Assembly (NCBI GenBank): GCA_964405265.1
Contig: CAYONC010000006.1
Location: 49,943 to 113,942 of the forward strand
Reading direction: 5' to 3'
DNA from: Eshraghiella sp964405265
GTDB lineage: Bacteria > Bacillota > Clostridia > Lachnospirales > Lachnospiraceae
Length of the DNA: 64,000 nt
A model generated the notes under the pieces. It was not told the origin of the DNA. It ran no database searches and worked only from the letters and a program-made list of their open reading frames with translations. Both the position numbers and the translations under genes were made by a program. This document shows positions 25,152 to 34,238 of the stretch, piece by piece. Position 1 is the first letter of the stretch; every line of letters begins with the position of its first letter.

Positions 25152-26735
25152 TCACTGATTAATCTCTTCCACCGTTTCAAGCAGCTGCTGTATATTTTTC
25201 CTTCCGAAATATACATGCTTATCATTGATAATCATGCACGGAACACTCATTATCTTATACTTTTCCCTGTATTTATCAAAACATCTTATATCATATACAT
25301 CAGCCGTAATATTTTTACACAGTGATGCCATACGCCATGCGGCAGTGACAAGCTCAGGACACATTGTGCATGAAAGTGATACCATTATCTTAATGTCTGT
25401 TTTTTTACTGATACGGCTGATTCGGCTTCTTATATTTTCATCAATGGCCTGTCCCGGTCCCCCTGCATTGTATATTCCGAGTACAAATGAAGTAAACTCA
25501 TGACCTCCCGGAACCCCGTGAAAAGCAATCCCCGTATAAGAATTGCCGTCATATATTCTCACACATGGTCTGTCATCAAGCTCTTCGGCTGATTTTTCCA
25601 CCCTGAGCTTATCCGTATTTTCTGCAAGCTCATATATATATTTTTCAAGCTCTGATGAAATTTTTCCGTCATCCGGGTACAGCTTCATAATAAGTGTTTT
25701 TTCCATTCTGTCAAAGAGGTCGGACAGCTGTTTAAGCATATCACCGTCAAAAAGCCCTTTTTCTTTTTTTTCGGGTTTTAAGGTATTTATACCGGTTTCA
25801 TCACGGCATTGTGACACATATTTTTCAAGTGCAGAAGCTGCCATGGCACCGTCTCCCGTTGCCGTAACAACCTGTCTCAATGATTTTACGCATATATCTC
25901 CTGCTGCATATACACCTTCGGCACTCGTTTTCATATCATCATCCGTTATGACATATCCCTGTTCATCAAGACGGATATGCTCCTTTACGATACCCGTTTC
26001 CGGCTCGTATCCGGCAAATACAAACACTCCGAAGCTCTGTCCGTCCGGAGCATTGTATTCCGTTACTTCTCCTGTTTCAACATTTTTGTAACGTATATAA
26101 TCCGGTCCGTCTTTTCCTTTTATTTCTTCCACCTCGGTACAGGTAATAACACTTATGTCAGGATGGTTTTCCGCATGTTCCGCTACGCCCCTTGCACACG
26201 TAAATCCTTCTTCCCTTATAAGAATGGTGACATGTGAAGCATATTTTGTAAGAAATACGCTTTCCTCTGCCGCCGCGAATCCTCCTCCTATTACAAAAAT
26301 TTCTTTTCCTGTAAAAAATTCTCCGTCACAGGTTGCACAATATGCGACACCCCTGCCCCTGAACTCTTTTTCTCCTTTAAAACCTATAATCCTCGGATGG
26401 GCACCCATTGCAAGAAGTATTCCGAAACACCTGAAATCTCCTTTTTCCGTATGGACCGTTTTAACCTTATCATTCAGTTCAAAACCGGTAACCTCAGCCC
26501 TCATAAACTCCGTTCCGAAATTTTCCGCCTGTCTGTATATTGTACCGGTCAGTTTTTTCCCATCCGTTCTTTCAATACCCGGATAATTTACCACTTCATC
26601 CGTAATTGTTATCTGTCCTCCAAAATCATCCTTTTCAAATACAAGTACACTGTATCTGGCTCTTGTCAGATACAGTGCGGCGGTAAGTCCTGCCGGACCT
26701 CCTCCGACAATAATTACGTCATATATTTTTTCCAT
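25152..26735 (-). CDS. AhpF-like reductase with permuted domain order
   Basis: A 527-residue flavoprotein that probably passes electrons from NAD(P)H to the peroxiredoxin encoded upstream. Residues 1 to about 310 are a thioredoxin-reductase module: FAD motif GGGPAGLTAALYL, redox pair in YCATCDGEFF, NAD(P) motif VIGGGFAAAEE, and AAGDICVKSLRQ. Residues about 330-527 resemble the two thioredoxin folds of the AhpF N-terminal domain, with a second redox pair in SCTMCPELV and cis-Pro in SVPCMI. In classical AhpF that domain is at the N terminus; here it is at the C terminus. The ATG is 4 bases downstream of the ahpC stop. Confidence 0.9.
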   Translation of the reverse strand: MEKIYDVIIVGGGPAGLTAALYLTRARYSVLVFEKDDFGGQITITDEVVNYPGIERTDGKKLTGTIYRQAENFGTEFMRAEVTGFELNDKVKTVHTEKGDFRCFGILLAMGAHPRIIGFKGEKEFRGRGVAYCATCDGEFFTGKEIFVIGGGFAAAEESVFLTKYASHVTILIREEGFTCARGVAEHAENHPDISVITCTEVEEIKGKDGPDYIRYKNVETGEVTEYNAPDGQSFGVFVFAGYEPETGIVKEHIRLDEQGYVITDDDMKTSAEGVYAAGDICVKSLRQVVTATGDGAMAASALEKYVSQCRDETGINTLKPEKKEKGLFDGDMLKQLSDLFDRMEKTLIMKLYPDDGKISSELEKYIYELAENTDKLRVEKSAEELDDRPCVRIYDGNSYTGIAFHGVPGGHEFTSFVLGIYNAGGPGQAIDENIRSRISRISKKTDIKIMVSLSCTMCPELVTAAWRMASLCKNITADVYDIRCFDKYREKYKIMSVPCMIINDKHVYFGRKNIQQLLETVEEINQ

Positions 26736-26738
26736 AAT

Positions 26739-27302
26739 TTACAGCTTCCCCACTAAATCAAGTCCCGGTTTTAAAGTTTCTTCTCCCGGCTTCCAGTTTG
26801 CAGGACACACCTGATCACCATGTTCACGTACAAACTGGCATGCCTGCACTTTTCTCAATAATTCATCCGCATTTCTTCCCACATTTCCTGCACTGACTTC
26901 ATATGCAGTTATCTTACCCTCCGGATTGATTATAAAGGTTCCTCTCTCCGCCATCCCGTCGCCTTCTATCAGGACTTCAAAATCCTCTGAAATACAGTGA
27001 GTCGGATCAGCAAGCATCGGATATTTTAATTTGCCGATTCTTTCAGATGAATCGTGCCATGCCTTATGCACAAAATGAGTATCCGTGGAAACTGAATATA
27101 TTTCGCATCCTATTTCTTTAAATTTATCATATTTTTCTGATAAATCCTCTAACTCAGTCGGGCATACGAATGTAAAATCCGCAGGATAAAAAAAGAAGAT
27201 ATTCCACTTACCCAAAATATCTTCTTTTGAAATCATCTTAAATTCGTTGTTATGAAATGCATATGCTCTAAATTCTGCTATTTCCCTGTTAATCTGTGAC
27301 AT
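26739..27302 (-). CDS. ahpC: Alkyl hydroperoxide reductase subunit C (2-Cys peroxiredoxin)
   Basis: A 187-residue AhpC/Prx1-type peroxiredoxin that reduces hydrogen peroxide and organic peroxides. The peroxidatic Cys lies in FYPADFTFVCPTELEDL and the resolving Cys in HGDQVCPANWKPG near residue 168. The adjacent reductase gene on the same strand supplies electrons. The upstream 77-bp region holds a palindrome (27327-27343) that may be a peroxide-responsive operator. The enzyme gives an anaerobe protection against oxygen exposure. Confidence 0.96.
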   Translation of the reverse strand: MSQINREIAEFRAYAFHNNEFKMISKEDILGKWNIFFFYPADFTFVCPTELEDLSEKYDKFKEIGCEIYSVSTDTHFVHKAWHDSSERIGKLKYPMLADPTHCISEDFEVLIEGDGMAERGTFIINPEGKITAYEVSAGNVGRNADELLRKVQACQFVREHGDQVCPANWKPGEETLKPGLDLVGKL

Positions 27303-27319
27303 ATATTTTCCCCTTTTCT

Positions 27320-27350
27320 GATATTTATTGAGAACATCTCAATCAATATC
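27320..27350. promoter_or_regulatory. Palindromic candidate operator upstream of ahpC
   Basis: ATTGAGA-ACA-TCTCAAT (27327-27343) is a perfect 7-bp inverted repeat, flanked by GATATT and AATATC so that the symmetry continues outwards. It lies 18 bases upstream of the ahpC ATG. The spacing differs from the usual PerR box, so the regulator is not assigned. Confidence 0.45.
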
Positions 27351-27379
27351 ATGCCCCAAAAATGATAAATTATTTATTT

Positions 27380-28876
27380 TTATTTAATCATTTCCAGACA
27401 CCCCATAAGAACCATTGCAGATTCTGCCGAATACAGCGGGTACGCTCTGCCTGAATCAACTATTTCTCCATATTTTTCAAGGTAGGAAAGAAGCTTATCC
27501 TCTGATTTCATTCTGGCACCGAGATATGCAAAGCTTCCCCAACAGAAGGAATCAACTCCCTTGGTAACATAATCCATATCCTGCCAGTCCCATGTATTGC
27601 AGAGTCCTTCATATAATGTCTGTGCATATTCCGAATCCGGCAGTGCAATTCCGTATATTACCGGATATATCTGTGCCGTTGCACACGGATAAAATGCATC
27701 CCACGAAAATTCATATCCCGTATATTCAGTGTAATCAGGATTAAGCACGGATGCATAATGATCTCCCTTCCACCAGTGCTCATTAAAGTTTTCATTGTAA
27801 AAATCAAGAGCTTTGCTGATTTTCTCATACATTTCCATGTCATCAATTATATTCTCATATATGTATAATGCTCCATTGAGACCTGCATACACTTCTGCAT
27901 TATCCATAAGGTATATTATTGCATAATCAGGCTTTGAATATGTATATCCGTTATCAGACATTGTCGCAAACATTACATTAACAATATCCTTAATCCGGTC
28001 TTCATGCTTAATTATATATTCCGTTCCTTCATATGTCATGGCATAATCCGCCAGAGCCTTAATAAACAGTGCACTGTATGAATCAGTGGAATCGTATGTA
28101 TTCCTTGAACTTTCACTTACGACAGCTCCGTTTTCAATGATAACATCATAATCATATATCGTACCCGCAAGTCCGTTGTAATCCTCTTCTGCCGAATTAA
28201 TATGTGAGAAATGCCAGTCAAAATATTCTTCAATTCTGCTCTTTGCTTCATATGAAGCATCATAATTAATCAATGCAATGGCAACTATTTCACTGAAATA
28301 AGGATTAACATATACGCTTCCGTTATCAGCATTATAAAAGGCAAATGCTCCGTTCGACAACTGCTGCTCCCACAGCCATTCTGCTTCTCCGGAAGCAACC
28401 TTCTCATACATTGAAAGCTGCCATGCCTTTTCCGTCTCCGCTTCCGTCTCTGCTTCCGTCTCAGCTTCCGTTTCCGGCTCCGTCTCCGCTTCCGTCTCTG
28501 CTTCCGTCTCAGCTTCCGTTTCCGGCTCCGTCTCCGCTTCCGTCTCTGCCTCCGTCGGTGCTTCCGTCTCTGCCTCCGTCTCTGCTTCCGTCTCTGTTTC
28601 CGTTTCCGGCTCCGTCTCTGCTTCCGTCTCTGCTTCCGTCTCCGGCTCCGTCTCTGCTTCCGTCTCCGGCTCCGTCTCTGCTTCCGTATTATCCTTACCA
28701 AACAGCTTCTTTAAGAAGCCTGATATTGCTGACAGCCCCCTGCCGTTATTTCCCGAAGCCGAATATGAAACCGTTCTCTCCGCTGCTCCTGCACTTACGG
28801 CACGCGGTAACATGTTAAATAAAAATGTTACTGTTACGGCAATTATTACAATTATTGGAATTAAACGTTTCTTCAT
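27380..28876 (-). CDS. Exported alpha/alpha-barrel (six-hairpin glycosidase-like) protein under c-di-GMP riboswitch control
   Basis: A 498-residue protein starting MKKRLIPIIVII, with an N-terminal signal or anchor, then a Glu/Thr/Pro tract (about residues 65-155, tandem TEAE and TEPE units), then a helical-repeat catalytic-like domain. It is paralogous to the protein at 29126-30508 (shared IYDYD/VYDYE, YDSTDSY/YDSADSY, MDNAEVYAGL/MNNAEVYQGL segments) and resembles uncharacterised six-hairpin glycosidase-fold proteins; no catalytic residues could be assigned. GGAGG lies 8 bases before the ATG. The leader carries a c-di-GMP-I riboswitch and terminator, so expression should follow c-di-GMP level. 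A role in trimming or binding the exopolysaccharide is inferred from neighbours. Confidence 0.8.
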   Translation of the reverse strand: MKKRLIPIIVIIAVTVTFLFNMLPRAVSAGAAERTVSYSASGNNGRGLSAISGFLKKLFGKDNTEAETEPETEAETEPETEAETEAETEPETETETEAETEAETEAPTEAETEAETEPETEAETEAETEAETEPETEAETEAETEAETEKAWQLSMYEKVASGEAEWLWEQQLSNGAFAFYNADNGSVYVNPYFSEIVAIALINYDASYEAKSRIEEYFDWHFSHINSAEEDYNGLAGTIYDYDVIIENGAVVSESSRNTYDSTDSYSALFIKALADYAMTYEGTEYIIKHEDRIKDIVNVMFATMSDNGYTYSKPDYAIIYLMDNAEVYAGLNGALYIYENIIDDMEMYEKISKALDFYNENFNEHWWKGDHYASVLNPDYTEYTGYEFSWDAFYPCATAQIYPVIYGIALPDSEYAQTLYEGLCNTWDWQDMDYVTKGVDSFCWGSFAYLGARMKSEDKLLSYLEKYGEIVDSGRAYPLYSAESAMVLMGCLEMIK

Positions 28877-28946
28877 ATCAGTGTCCTCCGGAATTTTCAA
28901 CTGCTACGGGGACACATATACAAATGTTCCGCTGATTCCATGTCAT

Positions 28947-28978
28947 AAAAAAAACTGTTAAAGTGTTACCTTTAACAG
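28947..28978 (-). terminator. c-di-GMP riboswitch terminator
   Basis: On the minus strand CTGTTAAAG pairs with CTTTAACAG, followed by eight T. Flanking TTCCATGT (plus-strand 28936-28943) and ACATGGAA (28986-28993) can pair with each other to form an alternative structure that would disrupt this hairpin. Confidence 0.88.
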
Positions 28979-28994
28979 CTGTTATACATGGAAT

Positions 28995-29058
28995 TGCAAC
29001 TGGCTGCCATTTTAAAGGCCCTATAGCTTTGCGTCACAGATTTTCATCTGCTTTGCCA
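28995..29058 (-). promoter_or_regulatory. Class I cyclic di-GMP riboswitch (GEMM-I)
   Basis: On the minus strand: GGCAAAG, a CAGAT-GAAA-ATCTG hairpin with the GNRA tetraloop, GACGCAAAGC, a second hairpin and GGCAGCCAGTTGC, which together are the conserved c-di-GMP-I aptamer. It lies between two paralogous genes, 118 bases upstream of the second one's start. The terminator at 28947-28978 and an alternative pairing make transcriptional control likely; whether c-di-GMP turns expression on or off is not certain from inspection. Confidence 0.93.
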
Positions 29059-29125
29059 AATATTTAACTTCTTAATTCCAGTTTACCTTATATAGAAAAA
29101 AATAATATAGGAAATTAGTACCATT

Positions 29126-30508
29126 TTAGGGCAGAATACCCATTTCTTCTATTGTCTGACGGTAATCATGAATTTCCTCACAGGCAAGTATATACCATAC
29201 CGCATCCCCCAGATAAAACGGATAACCTCTGTCATCAACATTTCTGCCATAATATTCAATGTATCCGTCTGCTCCGGAATAATCTCCCATTTTAACCGCG
29301 GCATAACATATAAGCGACCATGTGGTATTGGCTTGCGCATCATTACCGTAATCCATTTCAGTCCAGTTCCAGTAAGAATTGAACAGTGTGTACAGCCGCT
29401 GTGAAAGCTCATCCGCCGCTTCCGTAATCTCAAACATGACGGGAAACAGCTGCGGCAGTACATATCCGTACAATTCCTGCCACTTCATCACACTGCCATA
29501 AAAAGGATTTCCGTATACGTCCAGAACCGGATAATAAAAGCCTTCTTCATCCTTCCATGTATCCTGAAAATTTTTTTCAAATTCATACACGGCATTTTCA
29601 AGTCTTTCCTTCATTATGTCATCATTATATACTTCTCCGTACAGTTCAAGAGCTGACTTAAGCCCCTGATATACCTCGGCATTATTCATGAGATACTTAA
29701 TTCCGCTGCCGTTATATGACTCCGAATATCCGTTATCCGTCAGTGAAAGAAGCAATTCCGCGACCATATCCGTTTTTGTTTTTTCGGACAAAATAATATC
29801 ACCGCTCCGGTACGTTTCATAATACTTATTTAAGAGCATAAAAAACACTGCACCGTATGAATCAGCCGAATCATATGTATACAGCGGTTTTTCGTATATT
29901 ACCGTATTTCCGTCCGTTACGGCTTCATAATCATATACCGTTCCGGTCGAACCGTATACGTCGCTCTCCATATTTATATGCGCATAATACCATGCAATGA
30001 ATTTTTCTGCATAAGTCTTCATTGAACCGTCATAATCACAGGTCACAACGGCATATGCCGCATAACATCCAAAATACGGATTAATTCTTGCTTTCATTCC
30101 TTCCTCAGGCTCATAGCATGAAAAGCTTCCGTCTGACAGACTTAACGTTTTCAGCCACTCACATTCATCCATTGCCTTCTGATGATATGATTCCGATACG
30201 GACTCATATACGCATACACTGCACGTAAACTGCTTCTTATCTTCCGTCACGCATTTTATCGTCGCTGTCCCCGGACTGTGCCCCGTAACGGTTCCGTCAG
30301 AGACGGTTGCCGTTTCAGGGTTGTCGGACTCCCACAGACATACTCCGTCATAATTATTAATACAGAGCAGTTTGGAGTGTCCGGTATATAAAATCATATT
30401 ATCCGAATTTATAAATACGTCATTTTTTATTATCTGACCCGATATAAAAAAAATCACTCCGGTTACCGACAAAATTAAGGCTGCTGCAAAAAGAAACTTT
30501 TTAATCAT
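29126..30508 (-). CDS. Exported Ig-like (Big_2) plus alpha/alpha-barrel protein
   Basis: A 460-residue protein with an N-terminal membrane anchor (residues 5-27), a Big_2-type Ig domain (about 33-100, NPETATVSDGTVTGHSPGTATIKC) and a C-terminal helical-repeat domain related to the protein at 27380-28876. It resembles six-hairpin glycosidase-like proteins; catalytic residues are not assignable. Synthase-dependent polysaccharide operons commonly contain an alpha/alpha-barrel hydrolase (for example BcsZ), which suggests a similar role. It overlaps wecB by 8 bases and ends the main operon, just before the riboswitch. Confidence 0.78.
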   Translation of the reverse strand: MIKKFLFAAALILSVTGVIFFISGQIIKNDVFINSDNMILYTGHSKLLCINNYDGVCLWESDNPETATVSDGTVTGHSPGTATIKCVTEDKKQFTCSVCVYESVSESYHQKAMDECEWLKTLSLSDGSFSCYEPEEGMKARINPYFGCYAAYAVVTCDYDGSMKTYAEKFIAWYYAHINMESDVYGSTGTVYDYEAVTDGNTVIYEKPLYTYDSADSYGAVFFMLLNKYYETYRSGDIILSEKTKTDMVAELLLSLTDNGYSESYNGSGIKYLMNNAEVYQGLKSALELYGEVYNDDIMKERLENAVYEFEKNFQDTWKDEEGFYYPVLDVYGNPFYGSVMKWQELYGYVLPQLFPVMFEITEAADELSQRLYTLFNSYWNWTEMDYGNDAQANTTWSLICYAAVKMGDYSGADGYIEYYGRNVDDRGYPFYLGDAVWYILACEEIHDYRQTIEEMGILP

Positions 30509-31610
30509 TATTCTCCAATATATCTGCTATTTTTTTGCTTGCAGTTCCGTCTCCGTACGGATTTACCGCATTACTCATTGCGCTGTACGCTTCTTTATCG
30601 CTCAAAAGTCTGTCAAATTCTTCATATATCGTATCTTCTTCCGTTCCGACCAGCTTGAGCGTTCCTGCTTCAACACCCTCCGGACGTTCCGTTGTATCCC
30701 TCATTACAAGGACAGGTTTTCCGAGACTCGGGGCTTCCTCCTGTATTCCGCCGCTGTCCGTAAGAATCAGATAACTTTCTGAGAGAAAATTATGGAAATC
30801 CAGAACATCCAACGGCTCTATAATGTGTATTCTGTCACATGTTCCGAGTATTTTATCCGCCGTTTCCCGCACAACCGGATTCATGTGTATAGGATAAACC
30901 GCCTTAACGTCATCATACTTTTCAATGATGCGTCTGATTGCACGAAACATTCTTTCCATCGGTTCTCCCAGATTTTCCCTTCTGTGAGCCGTTATCACGA
31001 TAAGTCTGCTTCCTTTTGCCCAATCAAGCTCCGGATGCGCATAATCTTTCCTTACCGTGGTTTTTAATGCATCAATCGCAGTATTTCCCGTTACATATAT
31101 TGTCGATTCGTCTTTACCTTCACAGATAAGGTTCTGTCTTGATTTTTCTGTCGGTGCAAAATGATATGCTGCCATAATTCCGACCGCCTGACGGTTAAAT
31201 TCCTCAGGGTAAGGTGAATATATATTGTGTGTTCTCAGTCCTGCTTCAACATGACCTACTTTGATTCTTAAATAAAAGCATGCCAATGCGGTAACAAATG
31301 TAGTAGTGGTATCCCCATGTACCAGTACGAGTTCCGGATTTTCTTTTTCAAGAACTTCTTTTATGCTGTCCAGTATGTTAACCGTAACATCAAACAGGGT
31401 CTGGTTATCCTTCATAATGGAAAGATCATAATCAGGCTCAACATCAAATGCTTTCAGTACCTGATCAAGCATCTGTCTGTGCTGCCCCGTTACACACACC
31501 TTGGTATCAATACTTTCCCTGCTTTTCAATTCATTTACAAGCGGACACATTTTAATTGCTTCAGGTCTTGTGCCAAATACGACCATTATCTTTTTTTTCA
31601 ATTTTCTCAC
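30501..31610 (-). CDS. wecB: Non-hydrolysing UDP-GlcNAc 2-epimerase (WecB/MnaA)
   Basis: A 369-residue enzyme interconverting UDP-GlcNAc and UDP-ManNAc, cytoplasmic. Motifs: VVFGTRPEAIKMCPLV, CVTGQHRQMLD, VHGDTTTT, VGHVEAGLRT, YPEEFNRQ, ITAHRRENLGEP, LTDSGGIQEEAPSLGKPVLVMRDTTERPE. The start at 31610 is a GTG; a TTG at 31601 and ATG at 31586 are alternatives. Its place in the operon suggests that ManNAc, or a derivative, is a building block of the exopolysaccharide. Confidence 0.94.
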   Translation of the reverse strand: MRKLKKKIMVVFGTRPEAIKMCPLVNELKSRESIDTKVCVTGQHRQMLDQVLKAFDVEPDYDLSIMKDNQTLFDVTVNILDSIKEVLEKENPELVLVHGDTTTTFVTALACFYLRIKVGHVEAGLRTHNIYSPYPEEFNRQAVGIMAAYHFAPTEKSRQNLICEGKDESTIYVTGNTAIDALKTTVRKDYAHPELDWAKGSRLIVITAHRRENLGEPMERMFRAIRRIIEKYDDVKAVYPIHMNPVVRETADKILGTCDRIHIIEPLDVLDFHNFLSESYLILTDSGGIQEEAPSLGKPVLVMRDTTERPEGVEAGTLKLVGTEEDTIYEEFDRLLSDKEAYSAMSNAVNPYGDGTASKKIADILENND

Positions 31611-31627
31611 CGTTTTATCTTTCTATT

Positions 31628-32824
31628 TTAGTTACATAATTTTTCCATTTCCCCTCCAAAGCTTGAGCCGCATACCAGCCCGGCAAGTGATATTACAAAA
31701 TCATCAATTTCATAATCGTCTACAATCCCCAGCAGTGCTTCTTTACCACCGCTGAAAGTTCTCGGATCAACCATTACTATGGTATTATACTGTTCCACCA
31801 TCCACGGAACCATGGCGTTACCATATGAATCATTTATCATAAGCAGATTGCTGCCCTCTTTATTTCCGCCTTCAATGGCAACATACTGGTATGATCTCTC
31901 AATAAAGGTATAATATCCTGCCCTTTCCTCGTCCAGTACCGGCTCATACACACTCTCCGTTATATCCGCACCTTCAACTCCATACGCATACTCATATATG
32001 TTGTCAGCACATTCATAATATGTAAATTTCTCAGGCTTAATGTCTGACACGTTTGATGAATACATTACAGCAAGATATCCGAGGAAATCACCCATATCTA
32101 CTTCATTATAATTATCCGGAAGCACAAGTTCCCTGCCCATTACCGCAAGAAGTGCATTCGCACCGAAGCTTGCACCATGAGCCGTCCAGTGATGATCCGT
32201 TTTAAAGAATATCCTGTCAATCCCGACCACTTCCATTGCCTGCTTTATCAGTGAATAAGAATCAACAAGGATTACATCCTTATTAATGCAGGAATATATT
32301 CCGTAAATGGATTCAAGCTGACTGTCCGAATATTTTTTATATTCATCATCCTCAAACTCAATTCTCGTAGGAGTAATCATCATGTATTTGTTAACATTTT
32401 CCGGCATCATATCAAAAAGGCTGTTGCTTGCATTCACAATACTTTCCAGATAATCCTGGTTATATATGTACAGTGCAAGGATTCTGTCTTCAAGTATAAG
32501 CGCATCCGAGCCTATATCCTGCCTGTTGGAATCCGATTTAAACACCTTAATGCTCTGTTCTTTTCTGAGCAGTGACTCGAAATCAGAAGCGTTCTTAATT
32601 ATACTGTTTCTAAGAAGAACGTGGTCATTTAAATATGCATCAAGCTCCGTCATAAAGCTTCCGTCAAACCAGCTGTCTACGGAAAACTCAGGTTTTCCCG
32701 CAAGTGTTCTGTTTTCTTTCTCGGATACCGTATTTTTGTCCCAGAAAGAATAAACGGAAAACACGCTTATGGCCGCCAGCGTAATTATCATCATCGCAAA
32801 GCTTATTACTTTACCTGTTTTCAT
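31628..32824 (-). CDS. DHHW/AlgX-like exported O-acetyltransferase partner
   Basis: A 398-residue protein with an N-terminal membrane anchor (residues 7-28) and an SGNH-like extracytoplasmic domain. FFKTDHHWTAHGA is the family's signature (Asp-His-His-Trp), and LMINDSYGNAMVPW supplies the likely Ser. Such proteins receive acetyl groups passed through an MBOAT channel protein and acetylate extracellular polysaccharide, as AlgJ/AlgX do for alginate. The MBOAT gene is adjacent upstream (10-base gap), which supports the pairing. Confidence 0.9.
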   Translation of the reverse strand: MKTGKVISFAMMIITLAAISVFSVYSFWDKNTVSEKENRTLAGKPEFSVDSWFDGSFMTELDAYLNDHVLLRNSIIKNASDFESLLRKEQSIKVFKSDSNRQDIGSDALILEDRILALYIYNQDYLESIVNASNSLFDMMPENVNKYMMITPTRIEFEDDEYKKYSDSQLESIYGIYSCINKDVILVDSYSLIKQAMEVVGIDRIFFKTDHHWTAHGASFGANALLAVMGRELVLPDNYNEVDMGDFLGYLAVMYSSNVSDIKPEKFTYYECADNIYEYAYGVEGADITESVYEPVLDEERAGYYTFIERSYQYVAIEGGNKEGSNLLMINDSYGNAMVPWMVEQYNTIVMVDPRTFSGGKEALLGIVDDYEIDDFVISLAGLVCGSSFGGEMEKLCN

Positions 32825-32834
32825 AATCTTCCTC

Positions 32835-34235
32835 CTAAAATCTGAAATATAAGAAAGGATTATATGTCTGATTTAATATCAGCATAAAACACAATGCCGC
32901 CATGGCACAGAATGTAACACTCCTTGCAATGTTTCCGACAGTTGTATTTTCCTTAAATATACGTCCGCATATTTTTGCCGGCAGAGGCGTACATGCAATT
33001 ATCATCACAGGTATGGTCCAGAAATATTTGTATATTATGGTCTGCTCTGCAATGGAGAGATTAATGTTTCCGCCTGCTCCAAACATTATCATGGTTGATT
33101 TTATCAGTTTCCCTATATCTTCAAAATAGAATAACGACATACTGTAGACAACAATAATCATTACAAGAAGATTTCCTGCCACGGGAATTTTGGAAGTATC
33201 AAACCCAATCTTCTTCAAGTATTTTTCAATCGTAAGCATCACGAAAAAGAACAATCCCCATATGACATAATTCCAGCTTGCTCCATGCCACAGGCCGGTA
33301 AGAAACCATACCACAAATGTATTCAATACCTGATGTTTTCTGTTTCCCCCTAATGGAATATATACATAATCCCTGAAAAATGTTCCCAGTGAAATATGCC
33401 ATCTTCTCCAGAAATCAGAAATGGAGTTCGCCATATACGGATAATTGAAGTTTTCCTTAAAATCAAATCCAAATACCCTGCCCAGTCCGATTGCCATATC
33501 GGAATATCCTGAAAAGTCAAAGTACAGCTGAATTGTGAACATTATGACACCAATCCACAATGCCTTGGTTGAAATACCGTCAAAGCCGTTAACTAAAAGA
33601 GAAGTTGCAATGCTTCCGGCATAATTCGCAAATATTACCTTTTTCCCGAGTCCTATTGCAAAACGGAACATACCGTTAATAAATCCCTGTACGCTCTCAC
33701 GTCTGTCCTGTATCTGCTCATCTATGTCAGAATATCTTACAATCGGTCCGGCAATAAGCTGCGGAAACATGGAAATATACAGCAGAAGATTCAGATAGCT
33801 CTTCTGTACTTTTGCATCACCTCTGTATACGTCAATAACATATGTAAGTGCCTGGAAGGTAAAAAAAGAAATACCGATAGGCATCGAAATTTCCGTTAAC
33901 GGTATATTAAGCTTCGTAACCGAATTTACCGATGTTATCACAAAATCAAGATACTTAACCACAAACAGCATCAGAAGATTTATAACCACGGATGCAATAA
34001 GAAGTCCTTTTTTCTTAGCAGGATCATTTATTTTTTCAAATTTTCCGGCAATAACAAAATCCACAAAGGTAAGCACAAGCAGTGCAAATATCCACTTAGG
34101 TTCACCCCATGCATAGAATATTACGGAAGTCAGCAGCAGCACAAGGTTCCTGCCTTTTCTGTTTTTTATCAGAAAATATAAAATTAATACAACAGGCAAA
34201 AATATGCCCATGAATATAACACTTGAAAAAACCAT
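32835..34235 (-). CDS. MBOAT-family membrane O-acyltransferase (AlgI/DltB type)
   Basis: A 466-residue integral membrane protein with about ten or more helices. Motifs: FYAWGEPKWIF, MPIGISFFTFQALTYVID, FDFSGYSDMAIGLGR, FNYPYMANSISDFWRRWHISLGTFFRDYVYIPLGG, and the invariant His in FLTGLWHGASWNYVIWG. It moves acetyl groups from acetyl-CoA across the membrane, most likely to the DHHW partner encoded next to it, for modification of the exopolysaccharide. A GAGGGA site precedes the ATG. Confidence 0.95.
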   Translation of the reverse strand: MVFSSVIFMGIFLPVVLILYFLIKNRKGRNLVLLLTSVIFYAWGEPKWIFALLVLTFVDFVIAGKFEKINDPAKKKGLLIASVVINLLMLFVVKYLDFVITSVNSVTKLNIPLTEISMPIGISFFTFQALTYVIDVYRGDAKVQKSYLNLLLYISMFPQLIAGPIVRYSDIDEQIQDRRESVQGFINGMFRFAIGLGKKVIFANYAGSIATSLLVNGFDGISTKALWIGVIMFTIQLYFDFSGYSDMAIGLGRVFGFDFKENFNYPYMANSISDFWRRWHISLGTFFRDYVYIPLGGNRKHQVLNTFVVWFLTGLWHGASWNYVIWGLFFFVMLTIEKYLKKIGFDTSKIPVAGNLLVMIIVVYSMSLFYFEDIGKLIKSTMIMFGAGGNINLSIAEQTIIYKYFWTIPVMIIACTPLPAKICGRIFKENTTVGNIARSVTFCAMAALCFMLILNQTYNPFLYFRF

Positions 34236-34238
34236 CTT

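Noticed and set aside
28285..28818. Arg/Lys-rich and Pro/Ser-rich frames over the Glu/Thr repeat
   Set aside because: Shadow frames of the low-complexity tract in the gene at 27380-28876.
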